This document shows positions 1 through 10,080 of a stretch of DNA of 64,000 nt, in pieces (position 1 is the stretch's first letter; every line of letters begins with the position of its first letter). The stretch lies in NCBI GenBank assembly GCA_903813345.2, contig CAIIXF020000009.1, forward strand, positions 35,641,759-35,705,758. The letters are read 5' to 3'. This DNA is from Owenia fusiformis (lineage: Eukaryota; Annelida; Polychaeta; Sabellida; Oweniidae). Position numbers and translations under genes: made by a program. The notes under the pieces are model-generated. The model was not told where the DNA came from. It did not search any database and was given only the letters and a program-made list of their open reading frames with translations.

Positions 1-1104
1 AAAACTGAAAAAAGGTCAAATTTCGAAACTTTTCAAGACTAAATTTCAACTTGCTTCAAATTGACCAATTTTTTTTTTAAAACTCATCTACAAATTCTCA
101 GGATTCCAAATCTAACCTTACTTTTGACCTTTGACCTTTGGTTGACCTTCAGTGACCTCCGAAAGGTAAAAAAAGTTGATTTTTCAAATCGATTTTCTGG
201 ATTCAAATTTAGGTATATTTATTCACAAAAGACCTTCTGAGGTCTAAAAAAGTAAAATTTGCAAGGTCAAAGGTCAAGGTCATCAAACGAAATCACAAAC
301 TGTGTTTTCTAAGTTTCTCAAAATTGGAGACTACAAATCAATATTTTTAAATGAAAGTCAGAATATATATGCCTCTATAGGTTCTACACGTATTAGCAAT
401 TGACTATTTATTAAAATTGTGTACCAGTTTTGAGATATTAGAACTCAAAAACTGAAAAAAGGTCAAATTTCGAAACTTTGCAAGACTAAATTTCAACTTG
501 CTCTAAATTGACCAAACTTTTTTTTAAAAAGCATCTACAGGATCTCAGGAATTTAAATCTGACCTTACTTTTGACCCTTGACCTTTGGTTGACCTTCAGT
601 GACCTTCGGAAGGGAAAAAAAAGTTGATTTTTTAAATCGATTTTCTGGATTCAAATTTAGGTATATTTGATCACAAAAGAGCTACTGAGGTGAATTAAAG
701 TAAAATTTGCAAGATCAAAGGTCAAGGTCATCAAATTAAATCACCAACTGTGTTTTCGAAGTTTCTAAGTTTTGGTGACTACAAATCAATATTTTTTAAT
801 GAAAGTCAGGATATATATTCCTCTATAGTTTCTTCACATATTAGCAATTGACTATTTATTAAAATTGTGTACCAGTTTTGAGATATTAGGACTCAAAAAC
901 TGAAAAAAGGTCAAATTTCCAAACTTTTCAAGACTAAATTTCAACTTGCTTCAAATTGACCAAACTTTTTTTTAAAAATCATCTACAAGTTGCCTGGTGT
1001 TAGTATATGACCCTAGATTTGAGATTTGACCTTTGGCTGACCTTCAAATTGCCAAAAACGCCTACAGGGCCTCCGTAAGATTGCTTGCAATCTTAAATCT
1101 CTAG
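1..1104 (+). mobile_element. Helentron/HINE-like unit 1, 5' part missing
   Basis: This is the 3' part of a family-1 unit, cut by the window edge. It holds three tandem copies of a ~447-bp sub-repeat, recognisable by AAAACTGAAAAAAGGTCAAA at 1, 448 and 896. It finishes with the family's 3' end: GGGCCTCC, a short hairpin (TAAGATTG/CAATCTTA), the five bases AATCT and then CTAG at 1101-1104. No reading frame of note is present. The assignment to non-autonomous Helentron-type elements rests on the 3' hairpin plus terminal CTAG followed by T, a known signature of these rolling-circle elements. No Rep/helicase gene is visible. Confidence 0.65.
264..285 (+). promoter_or_regulatory. AGGTCA direct-repeat cluster (example of about 17)
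   Basis: The motif AGGTCAAAGGTCAAGGTCA joins a DR1 (AGGTCA-A-AGGTCA) to an adjoining TCAAGGTCA, the classic monomer site of NR5A/ERR-type nuclear receptors. By eye the same or a near version recurs once in each sub-repeat, at about 714, 1218, 1647, 2095, 2720, 3141, 3593, 4041, 6420, 6846, 7286, 7734, 8244, 8671, 9117 and 9571. A second, reversed group (TGACCTTTGACCTTTGG) precedes many of them. The motif match is direct; receptor binding is inference. Confidence 0.4.
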
Positions 1105-2484
1105 TTATTCTTTATTCTTCCTAAACCCTTTTCTCCTACTTCCAACTACCTTTCAACCATCTCCTACATGCACCTTTCAGGGACCTTGGCTGAACTTGGG
1201 GGGAAAGAACTTTTTATCTAGGTCAAGGTCAAAGGTCAAAATCTAGGTCAAATCAAAGTTTTTTTAAGTTTCTCAGATTTCGTCCTCATACTTCATTATT
1301 TCTTGCGATGAATTAAAATGTAACTAGATATAAGCATTTTCTACAAATTGCTCACAATATGTACGCGTTAATTTTTTACCGTTTTTGAGATATTTGACGT
1401 CAAAAAACGGCAAAAATCGGTCATTTTTCAACTTGCTTCAAATGAACCAGATTTTTTTTTTTAAATCATCTACAAGATCTCAGGAACTCAAATATGTCCT
1501 AAATTTTGACCTCCGACCTTTGGTTGACCTTTGGTGACCTTCGAAAGGTAAAAAAAGTTGATTTTTCAAATTGATTTTCTGGATTCAAATTTAGGTATAT
1601 TTGATCCCAAAGGACCCACTGAGGTCTAAAAAAGTAAAATTTGCAAGGTCAAAGGTCAAGGTCATCAAACTAAATCACAAACTGTGTTTTCCAAGTTTCT
1701 CAAAATTGGTGACTACAAATCAAGATTTTTTCATGAAAGTCAGGATATATATTCCTCTATAGGTTCTACACATATTAGCAATTGACTATTTATTAAAATT
1801 GTGTACCAGTTTTGAGATATTAGAACTCAAAAATTGAAAAAAGGTCAAATTTCGAAACTTTGCAAGACTAAATTTCAACTTGCTCTAAATTGACCAAACT
1901 TTTTTTTAAAAAGCATCTACAAGATCTCAGGAATCCAAATCTGACCTTACTTTTGACCTTTGACCTTTGGTTGACCTTCAGTGACCTTCGGAAGGTAAAA
2001 AAGTTGATTTTTTAAATCAATTTTCTTGATTCAAATTTAGGTATATTTGATCACAAAAGACCAACTGAGGTCAATTAAAGTAAAATTTGCAAGATCAAAG
2101 GTCAAAGTCTTCAAATTAAATCACCAACTGTGTTTTCGAAGTTTCTAAGTTTTGGTGACTGCAAATCAATATTTGTTCATGAAAGTCAGGATATATATTC
2201 CTCTATAGGTTCTACACATATTAGCAATTGACTATTTATTAAAATTGTGTACCAGTTTTGAGATATTAGGACTCAAAAACTGAAAAAAGGTCAAATTTCC
2301 AAACTTTTCAAGACTAAATTTCAACTTGCTTCAAATTGACCAAACTTTTTTTTAAAAATCATCTACAAGTTGCCTGGTGTTAATATATGACCCTAGATTT
2401 GAGATTCGACCTTTGGCTGACCTTGAAATTGCCAAAAACGCCTACAGGGCCTCCTTAAGATTGCTTGCAATCTTAAACCTCTAG
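1105..2484 (+). mobile_element. Helentron/HINE-like unit 2, one sub-repeat short
   Basis: This unit begins in TTATTCTTTATTC directly after the CTAG of unit 1 and ends with hairpin, AATCC/AACCT-type spacer and CTAG at 2481-2484. It is about 450 bases shorter than units 3, 5 and 6, which matches loss of one internal ~447-bp sub-repeat, as expected from unequal exchange or replication slippage. The first sub-repeat, marked by GTACGCGTTAATTTTTTACC, is diverged from the others. It has no 5' GC-rich hairpin. Confidence 0.65.
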
Positions 2485-4431
2485 TTATTAGGAGGCCCCA
2501 ACGGGGGGCCTCCTATTAATTTTATAGATATTATTATTATTAGGAGGCCCCAACGGGGGGCCTCCTATTAATTTTATAGATATTATTATTATTATTTATT
2601 ATTATTATTATTTATTCTTCTCTGCACTTTTTCTCCTACTTCCAACTAGATTTCAACTATCTACTATATAAACCTACAAGGGACCTAGGTTGAACTTAAG
2701 GGGAAAGGAATTTTTATCTAGGTCAAGGTCAAAGGTCAAAATCTAGGTCAAATCAAAGTTTTTTTTAAGTTTCTCAGATTTCGTCCTCATACTTCATTAT
2801 TTCTTGCGATGAATTAAAATGTAACTAGATATAAGCATTCTCTACAAATTGCTCACTATATGTACGCGTTAATTTTTTACCGTTTTTTAGATATTTGACG
2901 TCAAAAATCGGCAAAAATTGGTCATTTTTCAACTTGCTTCAAATGAACCAGATTTTTTTTTAAAAATCATCTACAAGATCTCAGGAACTCAAATATGTCC
3001 TTACTTTTGACCTCCGACCTTTGGTTGACCTTCGGTGACCTTTGAAAGGTAAAAAAGTTGTTTTTTCAAATTGATTTTCTGGATTCAAATTTAGGTATAT
3101 TTGATCACAAAGGACCCACTGAGGTCTAAAAAAGTAAAATTTGCAAGGTCAAAGGTCAAGGTCATCAAACTAAATCACAAACTGTGTTTTCTAAGTTTCT
3201 CAAAATTGGAGACTACAAATCAATATTTTTTCATGAAAGTCAGGATATATATTCCTCTATAGGTTCTACACATATAAGCAATTGACTATTTATTAAAATT
3301 GTGTACCAGTTTTGAGATATTGGAACTCAAAAACTGAAAAAAGGTCAAATTTCGAAACTTTTCAAGACTAAATTTCAACTTGCTTCAAATTGACCAATTT
3401 TTTTTTAAAACTCATCTACAAATTCTCAGGATTCCAAATCTAACCTTACTTTTGACCTTTGACCTTTGGTTGACCTTCAGTGACCTCCGAAAGGTAAAAA
3501 AAGTTGATTTTTCAAATCGATTTTCTGGATTCAAATTTAGGTATATTTATTCACAAAAGACCTTCTGAGGTCTAAAAAAGTAAAATTTGCAAGGTCAAAG
3601 GTCAAGGTCATCAAACGAAATCACAAACTGTGTTTTCTAAGTTTCTCAAAATTGGAGACTACAAATCAATATTTTTAAATGAAAGTCAGAATATATATTC
3701 CTCTATAGGTTCTACACGTATTAGCAATTGACTATTTATTAAAATTGTGTACCAGTTTTGAGATATTAGAACTCAAAAACTGAAAAAAGGTCAAATTTCG
3801 AAACTTTGCAAGACTAAATTTCAACTTGCTCTAAATTGACCAAACTTTTTTTTAAAAAGCATCTACAAGATCTCAGGAATTTAAATCTGACCTTACTTTT
3901 GACCCTTGACCTTTGGTTGACCTTCAGTGACCTTCGGAAGGGAAAAAAAGTTGATTTTTTAAATCGATTTTCTGGATTCAAATTTAGGTATATTTGATCA
4001 CAAAAGAGCTACTGAGGTGAATTAAAGTAAAATTTGCAAGATCAAAGGTCAAGGTCATCAAATTAAATCACCAACTGTGTTTTCGAAGTTTCTAAGTTTT
4101 GGTGACTACAAATCAATATTTTTTAATGAAAGTCAGGATATATATTCCTCTATAGTTTCTACACATATTAGCAATTGACTATTTATTAAAATTGTGTACC
4201 AGTTTTGAGATATTAGGACTCAAAAACTGAAAAAAGGTCAAATTTCCAAACTTTTCAAGACTAAATTTCAACTTGCTTCAAATTGACCAAACTTTTTTTT
4301 AAAAATCATCTACAAGTTGCCTGGTGTTAGTATATGACCCTAGATTTGAGATTTGACCTTTGGCTGACCTTCAAATTGCCAAAAACGCCTACAGGGCCTC
4401 GGTAAGATTGCTTGCAATCTTAAATCTCTAG
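2485..4431 (+). mobile_element. Helentron/HINE-like unit 3, with 5' terminal hairpins
   Basis: This is the most complete family-1 unit. It opens with two copies of a GC-rich hairpin, then a TTA microsatellite, a diverged first sub-repeat and three standard ~447-bp sub-repeats (marker at about 3335, 3780 and 4225). It ends with GGGCCTC, the TAAGATTG/CAATCTTA hairpin, AATCT and CTAG at 4428-4431. The 5' hairpin arm (GGAGGCCCC) is the inverted complement of the GGGCCTCC just inside the 3' end, except for one base in this copy. That gives subterminal inverted repeats as described for Helentron-derived HINE elements. It is non-coding. Confidence 0.7.
2489..2567 (+). repeat. Duplicated 5' hairpin (52-bp tandem repeat)
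   Basis: Two copies of a 27-base stem-loop lie at 2489-2515 and 2541-2567, spaced by exactly 52 bases including an AT-rich tail. The stems are TAGGAGGCCCC and GGGGCCTCCTA with loop AACGG. The stem is strikingly GC-rich for this AT-rich region and its right arm matches the GGGCCTCC near the 3' end of every family-1 unit. The most likely role is the 5' terminal structure of the rolling-circle element. Confidence 0.75.
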
Positions 4432-4439
4432 TTATTTAT

Positions 4440-4467
4440 TAGACTCCAGATGAAAATCTGGAGTCTA
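4440..4467 (+). repeat. 5' terminal hairpin of second-family unit
   Basis: A perfect 12-bp stem (TAGACTCCAGAT / ATCTGGAGTCTA) closes a GAAA tetraloop. The right-arm sequence ATCTGGAGTCT recurs at 6255-6265 beside the 3' hairpin of the same unit. The two ends therefore share a subterminal inverted repeat, which marks 4440 as close to the element's 5' end. Confidence 0.75.
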
Positions 4468-6013
4468 TTGCTTTTGCCAGTTTTCTTATTATTATTATTA
4501 TTATTCATTCTTTCTTTCTTTCTTTCCGAACACTTTTTCTCAGCAACTAGAAGAACTTACTTTAACCTACTTACATGGCTAACATAGCCCATCAACCTAG
4601 TTTCTGGGAAATTAGGTCAAATTTTTATCTAGGTCAAAGGTCAAGAACTAGGTCAAATTTAGGTCAATCAACATTCTGTCAATTATCTTCGTTGTTACTT
4701 GTGGTAACTCCTTCATCTTTTTTTCAACATGTAGCTTAGAAAAAAACAAATCGAGAGTGTGCCATCCGTTTTTTGATTACTCTTACTGATTTTGAGATAT
4801 GGCGTCCGGAAAGTAGGTCAAACTAAAAAGTTAACCAAATTTAACATATGAGCTATGAAATAAGTGTAAAATTTTCTCAGGAATCTGAATCTGCAAACCA
4901 AATTTCGATCCGACTTCCGGTTCGGAAGTTATGGCATTTTGAAAACTCAAAAATCGCTAAATTTGGTGCCCATGTTAAGTCAATGGGAAAAAAGATTTTT
5001 TTGAAGTGAAAAATACGGAATATAGACTAAGTTCAGCTTCACATAATCAAAGCCTTTAAAAGAAGGGGACCTCAAAAGCCATCTAGCTTCAAAATTTGGA
5101 CACCAAAATGCCTAGGTCAAAATCTAGGTCAAATTCATAGGTTTTCCTTATTTTTCGATTCTGACACTACACTTTAATTATATTCTTCGAAATTGTGTAT
5201 ACATGTAGCCAAGAGTGTGCTAGTAGTGTTAGCCTTTTGCCGTCAGAAAGTATTTTGACCCACTTTTGAGATATGGTGTCCGAAATGTAGGTCAAAATAA
5301 AAAGTTCTCCAAATTTGATGTTTGAGTTATGAATTAAGAATAGAATTTTCCGAGAAATCCGAATCTGCAAACCAAATTTCGATCCGACTTCCGGTTTCGA
5401 AGTTATGGCGTGTCCAAAAAGTAGGTCAAAATAAAAATTCGCCAAATTTAACGTATGAGTTATGAATTAGGGGTAGAATTTTGTCAGGAATCTGAATCTG
5501 CAAACCAAATTTCGATCCGGCTTCCCGTTTGAAAGTTATGGCGTTTTGAAATTTCGAGAAAAATCGATCTGATGTTATCCTGATTGAAAGTCAAGGAAAA
5601 AAGATTTTTTTGAAGTGTAAAATACGAGATATAGATTGAGTACAGCTTAAGATAATGAATTCTGATAAAAGAAGGGGACCTCAAAAGCTACCTAGTTTCA
5701 ATATTTGGACACCAAAATGCCTAGGTCAAAATCTAGGTCAAATTCATAGTTTTTCCTTATTTTTTCGATTCTGGCACTACACTTTTAGGATTTGCTTCAA
5801 CATTTTGTATACAGGTAGCAAAGAGTGTGCTAATAGTGAGAGCCTTTTGCCGTCAAACAGTATTTTGACCCACTTTTGAGATATGGTGTTCGTAAAGTAG
5901 GTCAAAATAAAAAGTTCTCATAATTTAACTTATGAGTTATAAATTAAGGGTAGAATTTTCTCAGGAATCCAAATCTGCAAACCAAATTTCAATCCGACTT
6001 CCAGTCAAAAATT

Positions 6014-6246
6014 CCTACTTACCTACCTACTTACCTACTCGGCTACCTACTTAGCTACCTACTCAGCTACTTACTCAGCTACCTACTCAGCTACTTACTC
6101 AGCTACCTGCTCAGCTGCTTACTCAGCTACCTACTCAGCTACCTACTCAGCTACTTACTCAGCTACCTACTCAGCTACTTACTCAATTACTTAATCATCT
6201 ACTTACTCAGCTTCCTACTCAGTTACTTACTCAGCTCTTTACTCAA
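6014..6246 (+). repeat. ACTCAGCTACYT microsatellite-like tandem repeat
   Basis: About nineteen imperfect copies of a 12-base unit (ACTCAGCTACYT) occur here, with variants such as ACTCGGCTACCT and ACTCAATTACTT. The repeat sits immediately upstream of the 3' subterminal repeat of the second-family unit. Internal microsatellite tracts in that position are typical of HINE/DINE-like elements. Confidence 0.85.
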
Positions 6247-6265
6247 GTAAATCAATCTGGAGTCT

Positions 6266-6297
6266 TAAATTGAACTTTGTTCAATTTACCAATCTAG
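6266..6297 (+). repeat. 3' hairpin and CTAG terminus of second-family unit
   Basis: A 10-bp stem (TAAATTGAAC / GTTCAATTTA) with a TTT loop is followed after five bases by CTAG and then TTATT. The hairpin sequence is unrelated to that of family 1, but the stem size, five-base spacer and terminal CTAG are the same. Confidence 0.75.
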
Positions 6298-8123
6298 TTA
6301 TTATTATTATTTATTCTTCTCTGCACTTTTTCTCCTACTTCTAGCTAGGTCTGAGTTAACTCTTATATGCTCCTACTAGGGACCTTGGCTGAAATTGAGG
6401 GGAAAGGAATTTTTATCTAGGTCAAGGTCGAAGGTCAAAATCTAGGTCAAATCAAATTTTTTTTTAAGTTTCTCAGATTTCGTCCTCATACTTCATTATT
6501 TCTTGCGATGAATTAAAATGTAACTAGATATAAGCATTCTCTACAAATTGCTCACTATATGTATGCGTTAATTTTTTACCGTTTTTGAGATATTTGACGT
6601 CAAAAATCGGCAAAAATCGGTCATTTTTCAACTTGCTTCAAATGAACCAGATTTTTTTTTAAAAATCATCTACAAGATCTCAGGAACTCAAATATGTCCT
6701 TACTTTTGACCTCCGACCTTTGGTTGACCTTCGATGACCTTCGAAAGGTAAAAAAAGTTGTTTTTTCAAATTGATTTTCTGGATTCAAATTTAGGTATAT
6801 TTTATCACAAAGGACCCACTGAGGTCTAAAAAAGTAAAATTTGCAAGGTCAAGGGTCAAGGTCATCAAACTAAATCACGGACTGTGTTTTCTAAGTTTCT
6901 CAACATTGGAGACTACAAATCAATATTTTTTCATGAAAGCCAGGATATATACTCCTCTATAGGTTCTACACATATTAGCAATTGACTATTTATTAAAATT
7001 GTGTACCAGTTTTGAGATATTGGAACTCAAAAACTGAAAAAAGGTCAAATTTCGGAACTTTTCAAGACTAAATTTCAACTTGCTTCAAATTGACCAATTT
7101 TTTTTTAAAACTCATCTACAAGTTCTCAGGATTCCAAATCTAACCTTACTTTTGACCTTTGGTTGACCTTCAGTGACCTCCGAAAGGTCATAAAAGTTGA
7201 TTTTTCAAATTAATTTTCTGGATTCAAATTTAGGTATATTTATTCACAAAAGACCTTCTGAGGTCTAAAAAAGTAAAATTTGCAAGGTCAAAGGTCAAGG
7301 TCATCAAATGTAATCACAAACTGTGTTTTCTAAGTTTCTCAAAATTGGAGAATACAAATCAATATTTTTAAATGAAAGTCAGAATATATATTCCTCTATA
7401 GGTTCTACACATATTAGCAATTGACTATTTATTAAAATTGTGTACCAGTTTTGAGATATTAGAACTCAAAAACTGAAAAAAGGTCAAATTTCGAAACTCT
7501 GCAAGACTAAATTTCAACTTGCTCTAAATTGACCAAACTTTTTTTAAAAAGCATCTACAGGATCTCAGGAATCCAAATCTGACCTTACTTTTGACCCTTG
7601 ACCTTTGGTTGACCTTCAGTGACCTTCGGAAGGGAAAAAAGTTGATTTTTTAAATCGATTGTCTGGATTCAAATTTAGGTATATTTGATCACAAAAGAGC
7701 TACTGAGGTGAATTAAAGTAAATTTTGCAAGATCAAAGGTCAAGGTCATCAAATTAAATCACCAACTGTGTTTTCGAAGTTTCTAAGTTTTGGTGACTAC
7801 AAATCAATATTTTTTCATGAAAATCAGGATATATATTCCTCTATAGTTTCTACACATATTAGCAATTGACTATTTATTAAAATTGTGTACCAGTTTTGAG
7901 ATATTAGGACTCAAAAACTGAAAAAAGGTCAAATTTCCAAAATTTTCAAGACTAAATTTCAACTTGCTTCAAATTGACCAAACTTTTTTTTTAAAATCAT
8001 CTACAAGTTGCCTGGTGTTAGTATATGACCCTAGATTTGAGATTTGACCTTTGGCTGACCTTCAAATTGCCAAAAAACGCCTACAGGGCCTCCGTAAGAT
8101 TGCTTGCAATCTTAAATCTCTAG
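6298..8123 (+). mobile_element. Helentron/HINE-like unit 5 (family 1)
   Basis: A family-1 unit of 1826 bases begins with TTATTATTATT and CTTCTCTGCACTTTTTCTCC. It holds one diverged and three standard ~447-bp sub-repeats and ends in hairpin, AATCT and CTAG at 8120-8123. It lacks the GC-rich 5' hairpin, so it is either 5'-truncated or arose as an internal copy of a tandem concatemer. Confidence 0.65.
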
Positions 8124-9958
8124 TAATTATTATTATTTATTCTTCTCTGCACTTTTTCTCCTACTTCCAACTAGATTTCAACTATCTACTATATAAACCT
8201 ACAATGGACCTAGGTTGAACTTGAGGGGAAAGGAATTTTTATCTAGGTCAAGGTCTAAGGTCAAAATCTAGGTCAAATCAAAGTTTTTTTTAAGTTTCTC
8301 AGATTTCGTCCTCATACTTCATTATTTCTTGCGATGAATTAAAATGTAACTAGATATAAGCATTCTCTACAAATTGCTCACTATATGTACGCGTTAATTT
8401 TTTACCGTTTTTGAGATATTTGACGTCAAAAATCGGCAAAAATCGGTCATTTTTCAACTTGCTTCAAATGAACCAGATTTTTTTTAAAAATCATCTACAA
8501 GATCTCAGGAACTCAAATATGTCCTTACTTTTGACCTCCGACCTTTGGTTGACCTTCGGTGACCTTCGAAAGGTAAAAAAAGTTGTTTTTTCAAATTGAT
8601 TTTCTGGATTCAAATTTAGGTATATTTGATCACAAAGGACCCACTGAGGTCTAAAAAAGTAAAATTTGCAAGGTCAAAGGTCAAGGTCATCAAACTAAAT
8701 CACAAACTGTGTTTTCTAAGTTTCTCAAAATTGGAGACTACAAATCAATATTTTTTCATGAAAGTCAGGATATATATTCCTCTATAGGTTCTACACATAT
8801 TAGCAATTGACTATTTATTAAAATTGTGTACCAGTTTTGAGATATTGGAACTCAAAAACTGAAAAAAGGTCAAATTTCGAAACTTTTCAAGACTAAATTT
8901 CAACTTGCTTCAAATTGACCAATTTTTTTTTTAAAACTCATCTACAAGTTCTCAGGATTCCAAATCTAACCTTTCTTTTGACCTTTGACCTTTGGTTGAC
9001 CTTCAGTGACCTCCGAAAGGTCAAAAAAGTTGATTTTTCAAATCGATTTTCTGGTTTCAAATTTAGGTATATTTATTCACAAAAGACCTTCTGAGGTCTA
9101 AAAAAGTAGAATTTGCAAGGTCAAAGGTCAAGGTAATCAAACAAAATCACAAACTGTGTTTTCTAAGTTTCTCAAAATTGGAGACTACAAATCAATATTT
9201 TTAAATGAAAGTCAGAATATATATTCCTCTATAGGTTCTACACATATTAGCAATTGACTATTTATTAAAATTGTGTACCAGTTTTGAGATATTAGGACTC
9301 AAAAACTGAAAAAAGGTCAAATTTCGAAACTTTGCAAGACTAAATTTCAACTTGCTCTAAATTGACCAAACTTTTTTTTAAAAAGCATCTACAGGATCTC
9401 AGGAATCCAAATCTGACCTTACTTTTGACCCTTGACCTTTGGTTGACCTTCAGTGACCTTCGGAAGGGAAAAAAAAGTTGACTTTTTAAATCGATTTTCT
9501 AGATTCAAATTTAGGTATATTTGATCACAAAAGAGCTACTGAGGTGAATTAAAGTAAAATTTGCAAGATCAAAGGTCAAGGTCATCAAATTAAATCACCA
9601 ACTGTGTTTTCGAAGTTTCTAAGTTTTGGTGACTACAAATCAATATTTTTTCATGAAAGTCAGGATATATATTCCTCTATAGTTTCTACACATATTAGCA
9701 ATTGACTATTTATTAAAATTGTGTACCAGTTTTGAGATATTAGGACTCAAAAACTGAAAAAAGGTCAAATTTCCAAACTTTTCAAGACTAAATTTCAACT
9801 TGCTTCAAATTGACCAAACTTTTTTTTTTAAATCATCTACAAGTTGCCTGGTGTTAGTATATGACCCTAGATTTGAGATTTGACCTTTGGCTGACCTTCA
9901 AATTGCCAAAAACGCCTACAGGGCCTCCGTAAGATTGCTTGCAATCTTAAATCTCTAG
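8124..9958 (+). mobile_element. Helentron/HINE-like unit 6 (family 1), array end
   Basis: This 1835-base unit is nearly the same as unit 5 and is the last of the array. It ends with GGGCCTCC at 9921-9928, the stem TAAGATTGC/GCAATCTTA around TT (9930-9949), AATCT and CTAG at 9955-9958. The sequence after it (TTATGTAAACG) is non-repetitive, so 9958 is the right-hand boundary of the array. Confidence 0.65.
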
Positions 9959-9995
9959 TTATGTAAACGTTTTTTTCAACAGCATGTATGGGATA

Positions 9996-10080
9996 TACAG
10001 GGTATGTATCCATAAACTCTCTTGACACCTTACAAATACTTTGTATTGTAATTGTAAAGATACTTTATGGATACCCTGTA
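9996..10080. mobile_element. 85-bp mariner-like mini-MITE
   Basis: Inverted ends TACAGGGTATGTATCCATAAA and the complement of TTTATGGATACCCTGTA enclose about 45 bases, and the element is flanked by TA on each side. The CAGGGT ends with a TA target suggest a Tc1/mariner-class non-autonomous element. The left end has two extra bases (GT) relative to the right. It lies only 37 bases after the Helentron-like array. Confidence 0.5.

Larger units (their letters stand above)
4432..6297 (+). mobile_element. Helentron/HINE-like unit 4, second family
   Basis: This unit differs in body sequence from its neighbours but has the same terminal plan. A 5' stem-loop lies at 4440-4467. Near the 3' end come ATCTGGAGTCT (6255-6265, the same as the right arm of the 5' hairpin), a 10-bp-stem hairpin at 6266-6288, five bases (CCAAT) and CTAG at 6294-6297. 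The interior has TTA and CTTT microsatellites, then imperfect ~600-bp repeats containing CCTAGGTCAAAATCTAGGTC and TGAGATATGG(C/T)GT, then an ACTCAGCT microsatellite. No coding region is supported. Confidence 0.7.

Noticed and set aside
6014-6246. CRISPR-like appearance of short regular repeats
   Set aside because: The repeats are contiguous without unique spacers and lie in an animal genome; they form a microsatellite.
3380-8599. Short open frames inside the AGGTCA-rich array
   Set aside because: They fall at equivalent positions of tandem repeats, change with indels between copies, and encode no recognisable protein.
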